Positions 1 through 6,331 of a DNA stretch of 9,382 nucleotides are shown here, piece by piece. Made by a program: the position numbers and the translations under genes. Source of the stretch: an uncultured Acetobacteraceae bacterium (GTDB taxonomy: Bacteria > Pseudomonadota > Alphaproteobacteria > Acetobacterales > Acetobacteraceae); contig CAIMEK010000169.1 in NCBI GenBank assembly GCA_903839965.1, positions 1 through 9,382 on the forward strand, in the 5' to 3' direction. Positions within the stretch are counted from its first letter, which is position 1, and each line of letters begins with the position of its first letter. Under the pieces are notes generated by a model. That model ran no database searches and was not told where the DNA came from. It worked only from the letters and a program-made list of their open reading frames with translations.

Positions 1-1
1 C

Positions 2-1771
2 GACACCAGCGCCACCGGCGGTGTGCTCAGCAACCTCATGCGGCTCGATGCCACCCACTACATCGCCACCTTCACCGCCGCGGCGGCCACCGATATCGCC
101 AACGCGCAGGTGAGCGTCGCAAGCAGCAGTTGGCAGGAGAACAACGGCAACCCGGGCGGCACGGGCAGCACCGGCAGCTTCGCCGTCGATACGGTGACGC
201 CGGCCGTCAGCTCGGTCGCTGGCACGCCAAGCGGGAGCAACCTGACCTCTGGCGGAACGGTAACGATCACGCTCACGATGAGCGAAGCGGTAACGGTCAC
301 CGGCACGCCGACCCTGGCGCTGAACGACGGCGGCACTGCGACCTATGCCCGCGGCAGCGGCAGCAGCGCGCTGACATTCAATTACACGGTGGCAGGCCGC
401 GACACCGATACCGCCGCCCTCGCCATCATCGGCAACAACCTCAACGGCGCCGCCATCGCCATCAAGGACGGCGCGGGCAATAACGCCAACCTGTCCGGCG
501 CCAACGTCACGTTCTCACCGGCAGTGCAAATTGAAACCTCGACTCCGACGGTAACCTCGGTGACCGCCTCGGGCAACGGCATCATCAACGGCGATGGTGT
601 GCTGACCACGGGCGCCACCGTCACGTTGACGCTGCACACGAGCGAGGTCGTGACGGTGGCCGGCGGCGTGCCTGTGCTGCAACTGAACGACGGCGGAACG
701 GCGACCTACACCGGTGGTTCGGGCACCACCGCATTGACGTTCAGCCATACCGCCGGTGCCGGTCAGCGAACGGATGACCTCACAGTGACGGGCAGCACCC
801 TGAACGGCACGACGATAACAGACGCCGCGGGCAACGCCGCCAACCTGAGCGGAGCGGTTGCCAACCCGGTCGGCATTCTGCAGGTAAGTGGTGCGAGCGC
901 CACTTCGGACTTCACCGGCAATGGCAGTTCGGACATACTCTTCCGCGACCCGACCTCCGGCATGCTCGGCGATTTCGCGCTCAACAATGGACAGCCGACC
1001 TGGGCCAGCGTCGGCTGGGCCGATCCCAGCCTGCAGGTTGCTGGTGTCGGAGACTTCACTGGCAGCGGCACGTCCGACATTCTGTTCCGCGACCCGATCG
1101 GCGGCGGGCTCAGCATGTTCGTGATGAACAACAACCAGCCAACCTGGAACTCCATCGGTTGGGCAGCTCCTGGCCTGCAAATTGCCGGTATCGGCGACTT
1201 CAACGGCGATGGCACCTCCGATATCTTGTTCCGCGATCCGCTCGGTGGCGGGCTCAGCGACTTCCTCATGCATAACGGTCAGCCGACATGGGCCAGCATC
1301 GGCTGGGCCGATCCGGGGCTGCGGGTTGTCGGGGTCGGCGACTTCACTGGCGACGGAACCTCCGACATCCTGTTCCGCGATCCCAGCGGCGGCGGCCTGA
1401 GCATGTTTTCCATGCACAACAACCATCCGACATGGGCCAGCATCGGCTGGGCCGATCCCGGCCTGCAAATTGCCGGCACCGGAGATTTCAACGGCAACGG
1501 CACCGATGACATCCTGTTCCGGGACCCGAGCGGCGGCAATCTCAGCGACTTCCTGATGACGAACGGGCAGCCGACATGGGCCAGCATCGGTTGGGCCAGC
1601 CCCAACCTGCAGATTGTCGGCGTCGGCGACTACACCGGGGACGGGACCGACGACATCGTGTTCCGTGATTCGGCCGGCGGTGGGCTCAGCATGTTCACCA
1701 TACACCAGAACCAGCCAATCTTCGACGCCATCACCTCCTCCGACCCCAGCCTGGCGGTAGCGGGGAGGTGA
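2..1771 (+). CDS. Ig-like / FG-GAP (VCBS-type) repeat protein, C-terminal part
   Basis: The reading frame is open to the left edge, so the true start lies outside; the first GTG at 23 is internal. Three blocks are visible. First is the tail of an Ig-like domain ending in a VDTVTP linker. Two further Ig-like domains of about 105 residues follow, sharing the core LxLNDGGTATY and ending DGAGNNANLSG or DAAGNAANLSG. Last come six FG-GAP/VCBS-type repeats (908-1768) with loops such as DFNGDGTSD that resemble the calcium-binding DxDxDG loops of integrin-like propellers. The composition, rich in Gly, Thr, Asn, Ser and Ala with almost no Cys, fits an extracellular adhesin or surface protein. Families of this kind are often exported by type I systems, but no signal peptide or secretion signal can be seen here. 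The last repeat has drifted (IFDAITSSDP replaces TWASIGWADP), as is common at repeat ends. The general class is clear; the exact role is unknown. Confidence 0.85.
   Translation, partial: DTSATGGVLSNLMRLDATHYIATFTAAAATDIANAQVSVASSSWQENNGNPGGTGSTGSFAVDTVTPAVSSVAGTPSGSNLTSGGTVTITLTMSEAVTVTGTPTLALNDGGTATYARGSGSSALTFNYTVAGRDTDTAALAIIGNNLNGAAIAIKDGAGNNANLSGANVTFSPAVQIETSTPTVTSVTASGNGIINGDGVLTTGATVTLTLHTSEVVTVAGGVPVLQLNDGGTATYTGGSGTTALTFSHTAGAGQRTDDLTVTGSTLNGTTITDAAGNAANLSGAVANPVGILQVSGASATSDFTGNGSSDILFRDPTSGMLGDFALNNGQPTWASVGWADPSLQVAGVGDFTGSGTSDILFRDPIGGGLSMFVMNNNQPTWNSIGWAAPGLQIAGIGDFNGDGTSDILFRDPLGGGLSDFLMHNGQPTWASIGWADPGLRVVGVGDFTGDGTSDILFRDPSGGGLSMFSMHNNHPTWASIGWADPGLQIAGTGDFNGNGTDDILFRDPSGGNLSDFLMTNGQPTWASIGWASPNLQIVGVGDYTGDGTDDIVFRDSAGGGLSMFTIHQNQPIFDAITSSDPSLAVAGR
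908..1768 (+). repeat. Six 48-residue FG-GAP repeats in an ABABAB pattern
   Basis: Repeats begin at 908, 1052, 1196, 1340, 1484 and 1628, a perfect 144-base period; the last is one residue short. Each reads roughly D-F-x-G-x-G-T-S-D-I-L-F-R-D-P, then a G-rich turn, then QPTWASIGWADP and L-Q-I-x-G-x-G. Repeats 1, 3 and 5 carry the D-F type turn (GDF/SDF, then NGQP). Repeats 2, 4 and 6 carry SMF followed mostly by N-N-x-P. The real duplicated unit is therefore 96 residues (288 bases), present three times. Strong nucleotide similarity makes the array prone to copy-number change by recombination. Confidence 0.9.
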
Positions 1772-1853
1772 AGACCGTTTGTTGTCGACAGTAAATATCC
1801 CCCGGCAAAGCCCTACGGCATCCACACATTTTGTTTGAGCTCCTGCCACCCCT

Positions 1854-2786
1854 CTGACTCTCTGCGACATTTCTCGATTCGGGGATGTCATGGGGCGGCA
1901 GATTTTAGAGAGCTTGGCCATTTTGGGATGCTCGTCGTGCGGCGATGGGCAGCACGCTGATCGAGCGGGTGATGTCGACCGGGTCGCTGGTCATCCGCAA
2001 GCTTGGCCGTGATCGTGCGGGCGAAATCGCGATCCATCGGTTCTTGTCGGCGCCCTCGGTCACAACCGTCGAGATCGTGGAGACCTTGGCGGGCCGCACC
2101 GCTGCCGCCTGCGCGGGACGCCGGATCGCCACGGTTGTGCTGCGCGCCGGGCCGATCGTGATCTCGCGTTTACGCCATGACGGCGATCGCTCAGACCCGC
2201 CGCAGTTGACGCTGCACATGGTCGATGCGCGAGAGATCAATGGCGCCGCTGGAGGACAGCCACTGCTGTGGCGGCTGTTGACCACGCTGGATGTTGCCAG
2301 CGCTGCTGACGCGCAGGAAATCGTGCGCCTCTATCGGTTGCGATGTCGGATTGAAAAAATCTTCCGCGCCTTGAAAAGTGACGGCATGCGTCTGGAAAAA
2401 ACCAAAATGGAGGAGGCCGAACGACTGTTCAAGCTGGCCCTGATCGGCCTCGTCGCGGCCACCCGCACACTGCCACTGGTCGATGCCTTTATGGCGGCCC
2501 GCGCCCCGCGACCGATGTTTTTGATGCCGACCTGCTGCCGGCTGCCGAAGCCATTGCTGCAACCCGCGAAGGCAAAACTGCGCGTCAGCAAAATCCCCAG
2601 CCGCGCCACTTGCTCGCCTGGATCATCGCTCGTCTCGGCGGATGGAACTGCCACTACAAACCCCCAGGCCCCAAGACCATGCACGCCGGATGGGCCCAAT
2701 TCGCCGCCATGGCCACAGGATTCGTCATCGCTACAGAACAGTTAACCCATCTTATTCGTGGTCGACCCACTGTTGAGGCGGTCTGA
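1854..2786 (+). mobile_element. Remnant of an IS4-family (IS50/Tn5-like) insertion sequence
   Basis: The element is defined by the broken transposase at 1890-2786. A possible left end begins CTGACTCTCTGCGAC at 1854, 36 bases before the transposase start; it shares the first eight bases CTGACTCT with the Tn5 outside end as I recall it. No matching inverted end was found by eye downstream of 2786, so the right terminus is either lost or too diverged. The element begins 83 bases after the stop of the repeat protein and did not interrupt it. The left boundary is tentative and the right boundary is simply the transposase stop. Confidence 0.5.
1890..2786 (+). pseudogene. IS4-family transposase, decayed (two frameshifts and an internal deletion)
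   Basis: Three pieces can be joined across frames. Piece 1 starts at ATG 1890 (MGRQILESLA) and loses frame near 1917-1927, where two bases appear to be missing before DARR. Piece 2 (about 1927-2495) carries the conserved N-terminal block RKLGRDRAGEIAIHRFL and then jumps from AGRRIATV directly to LRAGPIVISRL. This skips the central RNase H-like region that normally holds the first two catalytic aspartates. Piece 2 keeps an intact YREK box (Y-x2-R-x3-E-x6-K) at 2332-2376, the IS4 signature around the catalytic glutamate. A one-base shift near 2490-2500 moves the rest to another frame, which reads GPRPATDVFDADLLPAAEA and later LLAWIIARLGGWNC, and stops at 2784-2786. An open frame from ATG 1945 to 2745 also exists but has a nonsense tail. 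No active enzyme is expected. Confidence 0.85.
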
Positions 2787-3152
2787 GCGGTGCATACGGT
2801 TGGGCGGCGCTGCCAGCCGGCTGCGCTCGTCCCCCACCTCCCGTTCCCCTTTATTGCCTCCGCAGCCCCGCTTGGCGGCCTAAGGTGGGGGGGTCGTGCG
2901 GTGTGCCGAGTCGTGCCGCCAGAGGCATCCTAGCCGATATGGTGACAGGCCTGGGACGTGCTGTCGGGGGGAATGGTCGGCACTGCGCATCGCACCGTGG
3001 CGCCGTGGTATTGGCGAGCGGCGTCACTCCGCCGGGTTGCCCCGTTGACGTGGCATGTGCGCCGCGGGGTCCTGATTCCCCCGCCGGTGCTACCCCGGGG
3101 CTACCCAACATCTGATTCGTGTCACGGTTGAGCTTCTAACTCTTTGAGAAAA
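2787..3152. other. Gene-free GC-rich stretch between the IS remnant and the tRNA fragment
   Basis: I see no credible coding sequence. Short open frames on both strands are low-complexity, Pro/Gly/Arg-rich and lack a convincing ribosome binding site. One small GC inverted repeat (GCGGGG at 3064-3069 with CCCCGC at 3079-3084) lies about 70 bases beyond the 3' end of the tRNA fragment on the minus strand, but it lacks a T-run and is not called a terminator. The stretch is probably host chromosomal flank. Confidence 0.5.
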
Positions 3153-3202
3153 TGGAGCGGACGACGAGACTCGAACTCGCGACCCGCAGATTGGAAATCT
3201 GG
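3153..3202 (-). other. Displaced 3' part of tRNA-Gly(TCC): probable element attachment site
   Basis: Read on the minus strand, this is the last two-thirds of a tRNA. The anticodon loop is TTTCCAA (anticodon TCC, glycine), closed by CAGA/TCTG. The variable loop is GGGTC. The T arm is GCGAG-TTCGAGT-CTCGT, the acceptor 3' strand CGTCCGC, the discriminator T as usual for bacterial tRNA-Gly, and the tail is an encoded CCA. Upstream sequence (plus-strand 3203-3240) gives no D arm and no matching GCGGACG acceptor strand, so the 5' half is absent. The integrase gene lies on the missing 5' side, 165 bases away. That is the expected geometry when an element integrates into a tRNA 3' end and displaces the old 3' end. 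An intact tRNA-Gly should lie at the far end, outside the window. Confidence 0.8.
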
Positions 3203-3280
3203 ATTCATACCGCAACCGCCCATAACATATCTGCGCATCACCGTGCAGAAAATCCCAGAAATCCCTTGCATTCGTCGCTC

Positions 3281-3349
3281 TGTTACGCCATGTTATGAAC
3301 TGCGGGTAACAGGCCATAACCGGCCAGTTCTGTTACCCAGGTGTTACCC
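3281..3349. promoter_or_regulatory. Cluster of TGTTAC-type repeats upstream of the integrase
   Basis: Direct copies of TGTTA occur at 3281 (TGTTACG), 3291 (TGTTATG), 3331 (TGTTACCC) and 3342 (TGTTACCC). An inverted copy GGGTAACAG at 3304-3312 pairs perfectly with CTGTTACCC at 3330-3338, giving 9-bp arms around 17 bases. The cluster lies between the tRNA-derived att core and the integrase ribosome binding site. Tyrosine-integrase arm sites, excisionase sites or an integrase operator are commonly found in that position. Which of these it is cannot be decided from sequence alone. Confidence 0.5.
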
Positions 3350-3366
3350 GTGGGAGATCACCAGAT

Positions 3367-4698
3367 ATGCCGAAGATCAAATTCACGGATGCGGCGGCGC
3401 AGAGATTGAAGGCCCCAGCGGGAGGCCGAATCGACTACTTCGACGTCAGCCTGCCCGGCTTCGCGCTTCGTGTGGCCGGGCCAACCGACCGCACGCCGGA
3501 AGGCCGGCGGACCTGGACCCTGTTCTACCGCTACGGCGGGGTGCAAAAACGGCTGAGCTTCGATCCCCCATACCCTGCCCTTAGCCTCGCGGAAGGCCGC
3601 CGGAAGGCCGGCAACGCAATGGCAGAGCTGGCAGAGGGAAAGGACCCGGCCGCCACCAAGGCGGACGCCAAGGCCGCCGCGGCGCGGGCGCCGGACACGT
3701 TCGCCAACGTGGCGGACCTGTTCATCAAGCGGAGCCTGGAGGCGAAGGGCCGGGCGCCGCGGTACATCGAAGGAGTCCGCCAGAATTTCCAAAACCATGT
3801 TCTGCCGCATTGGGGCGAGCGGGACATCAAGAGCATCACGCGGCGCGACGTGATCGAACTGCTGGACGCGGTGATGGATCACGGCAGCGTAATGAAACGC
3901 TGCGATGGCAAGCAGCACACCGCACCAGGTGGTCCGATCTGCGCCAACCGGACCCTTGCCGCGATTCGGGCGCTGTTCAACTTCGCGCTGCGCCGGGGTG
4001 TCATCGACTCGACCCCAGTCGCCCTAGTCGAGCGGCCAGGCGAGGAAACCAGGCGGGCACGGACCCTCAATGCTGATGAGACTCTCGCGGTCTGGCGGGC
4101 CGCCGATGGCCTCAGTTATCCGTTCGGGCCATTTTTCCGCCTCGCGCTGCTGACTGGCCAGCGCCGCGATGAGGTTGGGGGGATGCGCTGGGCGGACCTC
4201 GATCTCGACGCCGGGACCTGGACCCTAGCCGCGGAGGCGACGAAGGCCGGGCGGGAGCATGTCGTGCCCCTGACCGCGTCGGCGATCGAGATACTGCAGA
4301 GGCTGCCGCGGAAGGCCCATGCGACCGATCGCGGGGTAAAGCCCAGCCCATATGTGTTCACCATGGCGGGCGATATGCCAGTGTCCGGCTTTTCCAGGGC
4401 CAAACGTCGACTGGATCAGGCAATCGCCAAGGCGCGCGACGGCGCTGCATTGGCGCCCTGGACGATCCATGATCTGCGCCGCACCGTGGCAACCGAGATG
4501 GGCCGGCTTGGTGTGTCGCGGTTCGTGATCGGCAGAGTGTTGAACCACGCCGACCGGGCAGTGACCGGCATCTATGATCGGTACACCTATCTTGATGAAA
4601 AACGGCATGCCCTGGATGTCTGGGCGCAATATCTTGGAAACCTGACGCAGCCGCCGGGGGAGAACGTGGTGCCATTACGACAGGGGGCAGCAGCATGA
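3367..4698 (+). CDS. Tyrosine-type site-specific integrase (P4 family)
   Basis: This enzyme catalyses integration and excision of the element at its att site by strand exchange through a phosphotyrosine. The N-terminal ~95 residues (PKIKFTDAAAQRLKAP to the FDPPYPALSLAEGRRKA stretch) match the arm-type DNA-binding domain of P4-like integrases. A SAM-like core-binding domain follows at about 110-215. The catalytic domain is complete: R266 in TGQRRDE, K293, H368 and R371 in HDLRRT, H394 in LNHA, and nucleophile Y403 nine residues later. The length of 443 residues is normal for the family. ATG 3367 is preceded by GGGAGA at 3352-3357 with good spacing. The stop overlaps the next start by four bases (ATGA), implying translational coupling. 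The adjacent tRNA-Gly fragment is its likely target. Confidence 0.95.
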   Translation: MPKIKFTDAAAQRLKAPAGGRIDYFDVSLPGFALRVAGPTDRTPEGRRTWTLFYRYGGVQKRLSFDPPYPALSLAEGRRKAGNAMAELAEGKDPAATKADAKAAAARAPDTFANVADLFIKRSLEAKGRAPRYIEGVRQNFQNHVLPHWGERDIKSITRRDVIELLDAVMDHGSVMKRCDGKQHTAPGGPICANRTLAAIRALFNFALRRGVIDSTPVALVERPGEETRRARTLNADETLAVWRAADGLSYPFGPFFRLALLTGQRRDEVGGMRWADLDLDAGTWTLAAEATKAGREHVVPLTASAIEILQRLPRKAHATDRGVKPSPYVFTMAGDMPVSGFSRAKRRLDQAIAKARDGAALAPWTIHDLRRTVATEMGRLGVSRFVIGRVLNHADRAVTGIYDRYTYLDEKRHALDVWAQYLGNLTQPPGENVVPLRQGAAA

Positions 4699-5390
4699 CC
4701 CAAGAGCCACAGCCCCAACCCGGTGAAATTCTGATCGATATGCCTTCGGCACAGAGCAAGTATTTTGCGGATATTAAAAAGACTATCACGTGCTTGCAAA
4801 AGGCGCTTCGCGAGTTATGGCCGGCGGCGGCGCATTACCCAAACGACATTGACTGTTACAACCTCGCTGTTCTGATTGGCGTAGCAAAGACGCAACACAA
4901 CAAGAAACAGCAGGAAAAGAGGGCGCAACCCCAAAGGTCTGCGTTGGTCACTGCTGCCAAAAAATTCCAGCGTGAACTTGTCAAAAGTCGCGCCGAATTA
5001 ATTTCAAGAATCCCGCCGGAAATCATCAAATATTATGAGGTTGATCTTCAACGAGTGGACACTGCTAAACAATCAGTGGCGGCACTATTGGATACATTCA
5101 AGCGTCCGGAACCTTACAACACTGCGAAAGAGATGGGGGAGAGGTTGATTGAAGCGTGGCGCCGCGCCGGAGAGACGATATCGCGGGGGGTCAAGCCTGA
5201 CGATGCATTCTGCAAGGCGGTAACAAAGCTGCTGGAGCTGGGCGGCATCTGTTATAGTCCAGAGCACGTCAGCGATATGCTGCGCGGCCGGACGCAACGT
5301 CCCAGGAGCGGACGGGCGCGAAATGCTCCAAAACGCGCCCCCTTGGGGGCGCCAAACCGCCGAAACCCCACCCTTCGACCGGCGCAGTAA
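4695..5390 (+). CDS. Unrecognised 231-aa protein coupled to the integrase
   Basis: I do not recognise this family. The start codon overlaps the integrase stop (ATGA), so the two are probably translated together. The sequence is rich in Lys, Gln, Glu and Ala and looks mostly helical, with charged segments around residues 65-130 (HNKKQQEKRAQPQRS, FQRELVKSRAELISRIPPEI). It has no signal peptide or membrane segment. A compact region near residues 160-200 (AGETISRGVKPDDAFCKAVTKLLELGG, CYSPEHVSDML) might be a small helical domain. The last ~35 residues are Arg/Pro-rich and basic, and coincide with strong DNA hairpins. Visible A/T-ending codons (AAA, ATT, GAA) are much more frequent than in the flanking genes, suggesting separate acquisition. 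A role in controlling the integrase, or as cargo, is possible but only guilt by position. Confidence 0.75.
   Translation: MTQEPQPQPGEILIDMPSAQSKYFADIKKTITCLQKALRELWPAAAHYPNDIDCYNLAVLIGVAKTQHNKKQQEKRAQPQRSALVTAAKKFQRELVKSRAELISRIPPEIIKYYEVDLQRVDTAKQSVAALLDTFKRPEPYNTAKEMGERLIEAWRRAGETISRGVKPDDAFCKAVTKLLELGGICYSPEHVSDMLRGRTQRPRSGRARNAPKRAPLGAPNRRNPTLRPAQ
5314..5352. promoter_or_regulatory. Two overlapping, mutually exclusive GC hairpins
   Basis: GGGCGCG at 5314-5320 can pair with CGCGCCC at 5334-5340. The second arm overlaps GCGCCCCC at 5335-5342, which instead can pair with GGGGGCGC at 5345-5352 across a TT spacer. Only one structure can form at a time. They lie in the last codons of the 231-aa gene, about 100 bases before the AlpA-like gene. 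No T-run follows, so this is not a classical terminator. An attenuator or transcript-end role is conceivable, but chance GC symmetry is not excluded. Confidence 0.4.
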
Positions 5391-5451
5391 GCCGCGCCTA
5401 TCACTCCGTCACCACGCCGAACCGATCGGCACAGGTTAGCACGGAGGCGAC

Positions 5452-5697
5452 ATGCAGACCGTCCAGGCAATTGAAGCTGAAATGCAGAGGTTGCAGCCAC
5501 GGCTTGACGACGATGTACTCCTGACCAGCGCGCAGACCCGAGCCCGCGTCGGGGGCGTCACCACGATGTGCATCTGGCGCTGGATGCGTGACCAGCGAGT
5601 GCAGTTCCCCGCTCCGGTGAAGATCAACTCGCGAAACTATTGGCGCCTCGGCGATCTCCGTCGGTGGCAGGCACAGCGCAGCTTGCGGGCCGGATAA
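5452..5697 (+). CDS. AlpA-like helix-turn-helix regulator / excisionase
   Basis: This is a small DNA-binding protein of 81 residues. The C-terminal two-thirds match the AlpA/MerR-like winged helix fold: LLTSAQTRARVGGVTTMCIWRWMRDQRVQFPAPVKI (about residues 24-59) holds the helix-turn-helix with the family-typical W-R-W and FP-x-P wing. NYWRLGDLRRWQAQR (about 62-76) closes the domain. In P4, retron-type and other integrative elements such proteins activate integrase expression or act as the excisionase. GGAGG at 5443-5447 precedes ATG 5452 with short spacing (4 bases). A small inverted repeat (GCCGA at 5416-5420, TCGGC at 5426-5430) lies just upstream and could be an operator. The gene is followed at once by a strong hairpin, so it may end a transcript. 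Confidence 0.85.
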   Translation: MQTVQAIEAEMQRLQPRLDDDVLLTSAQTRARVGGVTTMCIWRWMRDQRVQFPAPVKINSRNYWRLGDLRRWQAQRSLRAG

Positions 5698-5703
5698 GAC
5701 AAA

Positions 5704-5728
5704 CCCCCGACGCGGTAGCGTGCGGGGG
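5704..5728 (+). terminator. Strong GC hairpin after the AlpA-like gene
   Basis: The left arm CCCCCGACGC (5704-5713) pairs with GCGT-G-CGGGGG (5718-5728) across a GGTA loop, with a single bulged G. It begins six bases after the AlpA-like stop. Outer GACA (5698-5701) and TGTC (5730-5733) can extend it. There is no T-run on the plus strand; on the minus strand the hairpin is followed by TTTGTC. It may be a weak or bidirectional terminator, or a transcript-stabilising stem. Confidence 0.5.
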
Positions 5729-5739
5729 CTGTCGATTCA

Positions 5740-5768
5740 GTAGATCAACGGCGGCACCAACGATCTAC
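5740..5768. promoter_or_regulatory. Inverted repeat upstream of the replication operon
   Basis: GTAGATC at 5740-5746 and GATCTAC at 5762-5768 are perfect 7-bp arms separated by 15 bases. Their centres lie 22 bases apart, about two helical turns, which is compatible with a dimeric regulator. The repeat sits between the terminator-like hairpin and the start at 5819, the only gap where a promoter for the three-gene operon could lie. I could not pick out a convincing -35/-10 pair. It is a candidate operator only. Confidence 0.35.
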
Positions 5769-5818
5769 CAGAACCGACCCAACCCCGCAAGCCCCGCGTC
5801 GATGCCAAGGACGCGAGA

Positions 5819-6331
5819 ATGTCGCAATCGACATGGGCCTATCCGGTCAATTCCTGGGCTGACCTTCCAGGCGCCATCGCTTTGGCGGAACAGGTGGGCG
5901 CTATCGGAAATGCGTGTCTCATGCGCGCGCTGGCCGTTGGCCGAATCGCCTACCTGCCGGTGTTGCCCGATACGTCGGCCATGAAGCTCAAGGCGTTCAT
6001 CCGCGCGACGGTGCGCCGCCCTTCCGTTGTCCTGATCGGCGACGATGACGGTTTCGATCGCGGGCCGGACGGTTGGGCGCTGGCCAGGCGTGCCGTGTGC
6101 TGGGCACGAGGCGTTCTGATCCATGGCGCCGGCGCCGAGGTACACCACTATGAGGCCGCGATCGAGGCCGCCGAGATCGCCGGCCGAGTGTTGGTGATCG
6201 AGTGTAGCTCCGCGACCTTGGGGGCCTGGGCGGCCTTAGTCGGGGCGGCGGCACATCGCCCCGGAACGTTGCTAATTTATCCGCGCGGGGGCGTGCATCC
6301 GGTGATGCCGGACCGGAGGCGCGTACAGTGA
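5819..6331 (+). CDS. Unrecognised 170-aa protein, first gene of the replication operon
   Basis: I do not recognise this family. AAGGA at 5807-5811, seven bases before ATG 5819, supports the start. The sequence looks like a soluble alpha/beta protein. Hydrophobic strands PSVVLIGDDD (about residues 68-77), GVLIHGAG (about 98-105), RVLVIECSS (about 123-131) and GTLLIYPRGG (about 149-158) alternate with helices, in a Rossmann-like rhythm. The acidic GDDDGFDRGPDGW after the first strand could bind metal or nucleotide and loosely recalls Toprim or receiver acidic clusters, but no full motif set is present. It overlaps the next gene by four bases (GTGA) and is co-transcribed with the primase-helicase, so a role in element replication or its control is the most economical guess. 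Confidence 0.75.
   Translation: MSQSTWAYPVNSWADLPGAIALAEQVGAIGNACLMRALAVGRIAYLPVLPDTSAMKLKAFIRATVRRPSVVLIGDDDGFDRGPDGWALARRAVCWARGVLIHGAGAEVHHYEAAIEAAEIAGRVLVIECSSATLGAWAALVGAAAHRPGTLLIYPRGGVHPVMPDRRRVQ

Noticed and set aside
515..1921. 468-aa open frame on the minus strand
   Set aside because: It runs antisense to the FG-GAP repeat gene, its apparent repeats mirror the 144-base DNA repeats, and the plus-strand frame gives recognisable domains. It is a GC-rich shadow.
1945..2745. Intact 266-aa transposase gene
   Set aside because: The N-terminal and C-terminal homologous sequence continues in other frames on both sides, and the central catalytic region is missing, so it is a pseudogene fragment.
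2851..3115. Small open frames on both strands in the gap before the tRNA fragment
   Set aside because: They are short, low-complexity Pro/Gly/Arg-rich products that overlap each other and lack convincing ribosome binding sites or family motifs.
3153..3230. Complete tRNA-Gly gene
   Set aside because: The 26 bases that should precede the anticodon stem give neither a D arm nor a GCGGACG acceptor strand, so only a 3' fragment is supported.
3144..3584. 146-aa plus-strand open frame upstream of the integrase
   Set aside because: Its first residues (WSGRRDSNSRPADWKS) are the typical false translation of the antisense of a tRNA, and its 3' part is an out-of-frame reading of the integrase gene.
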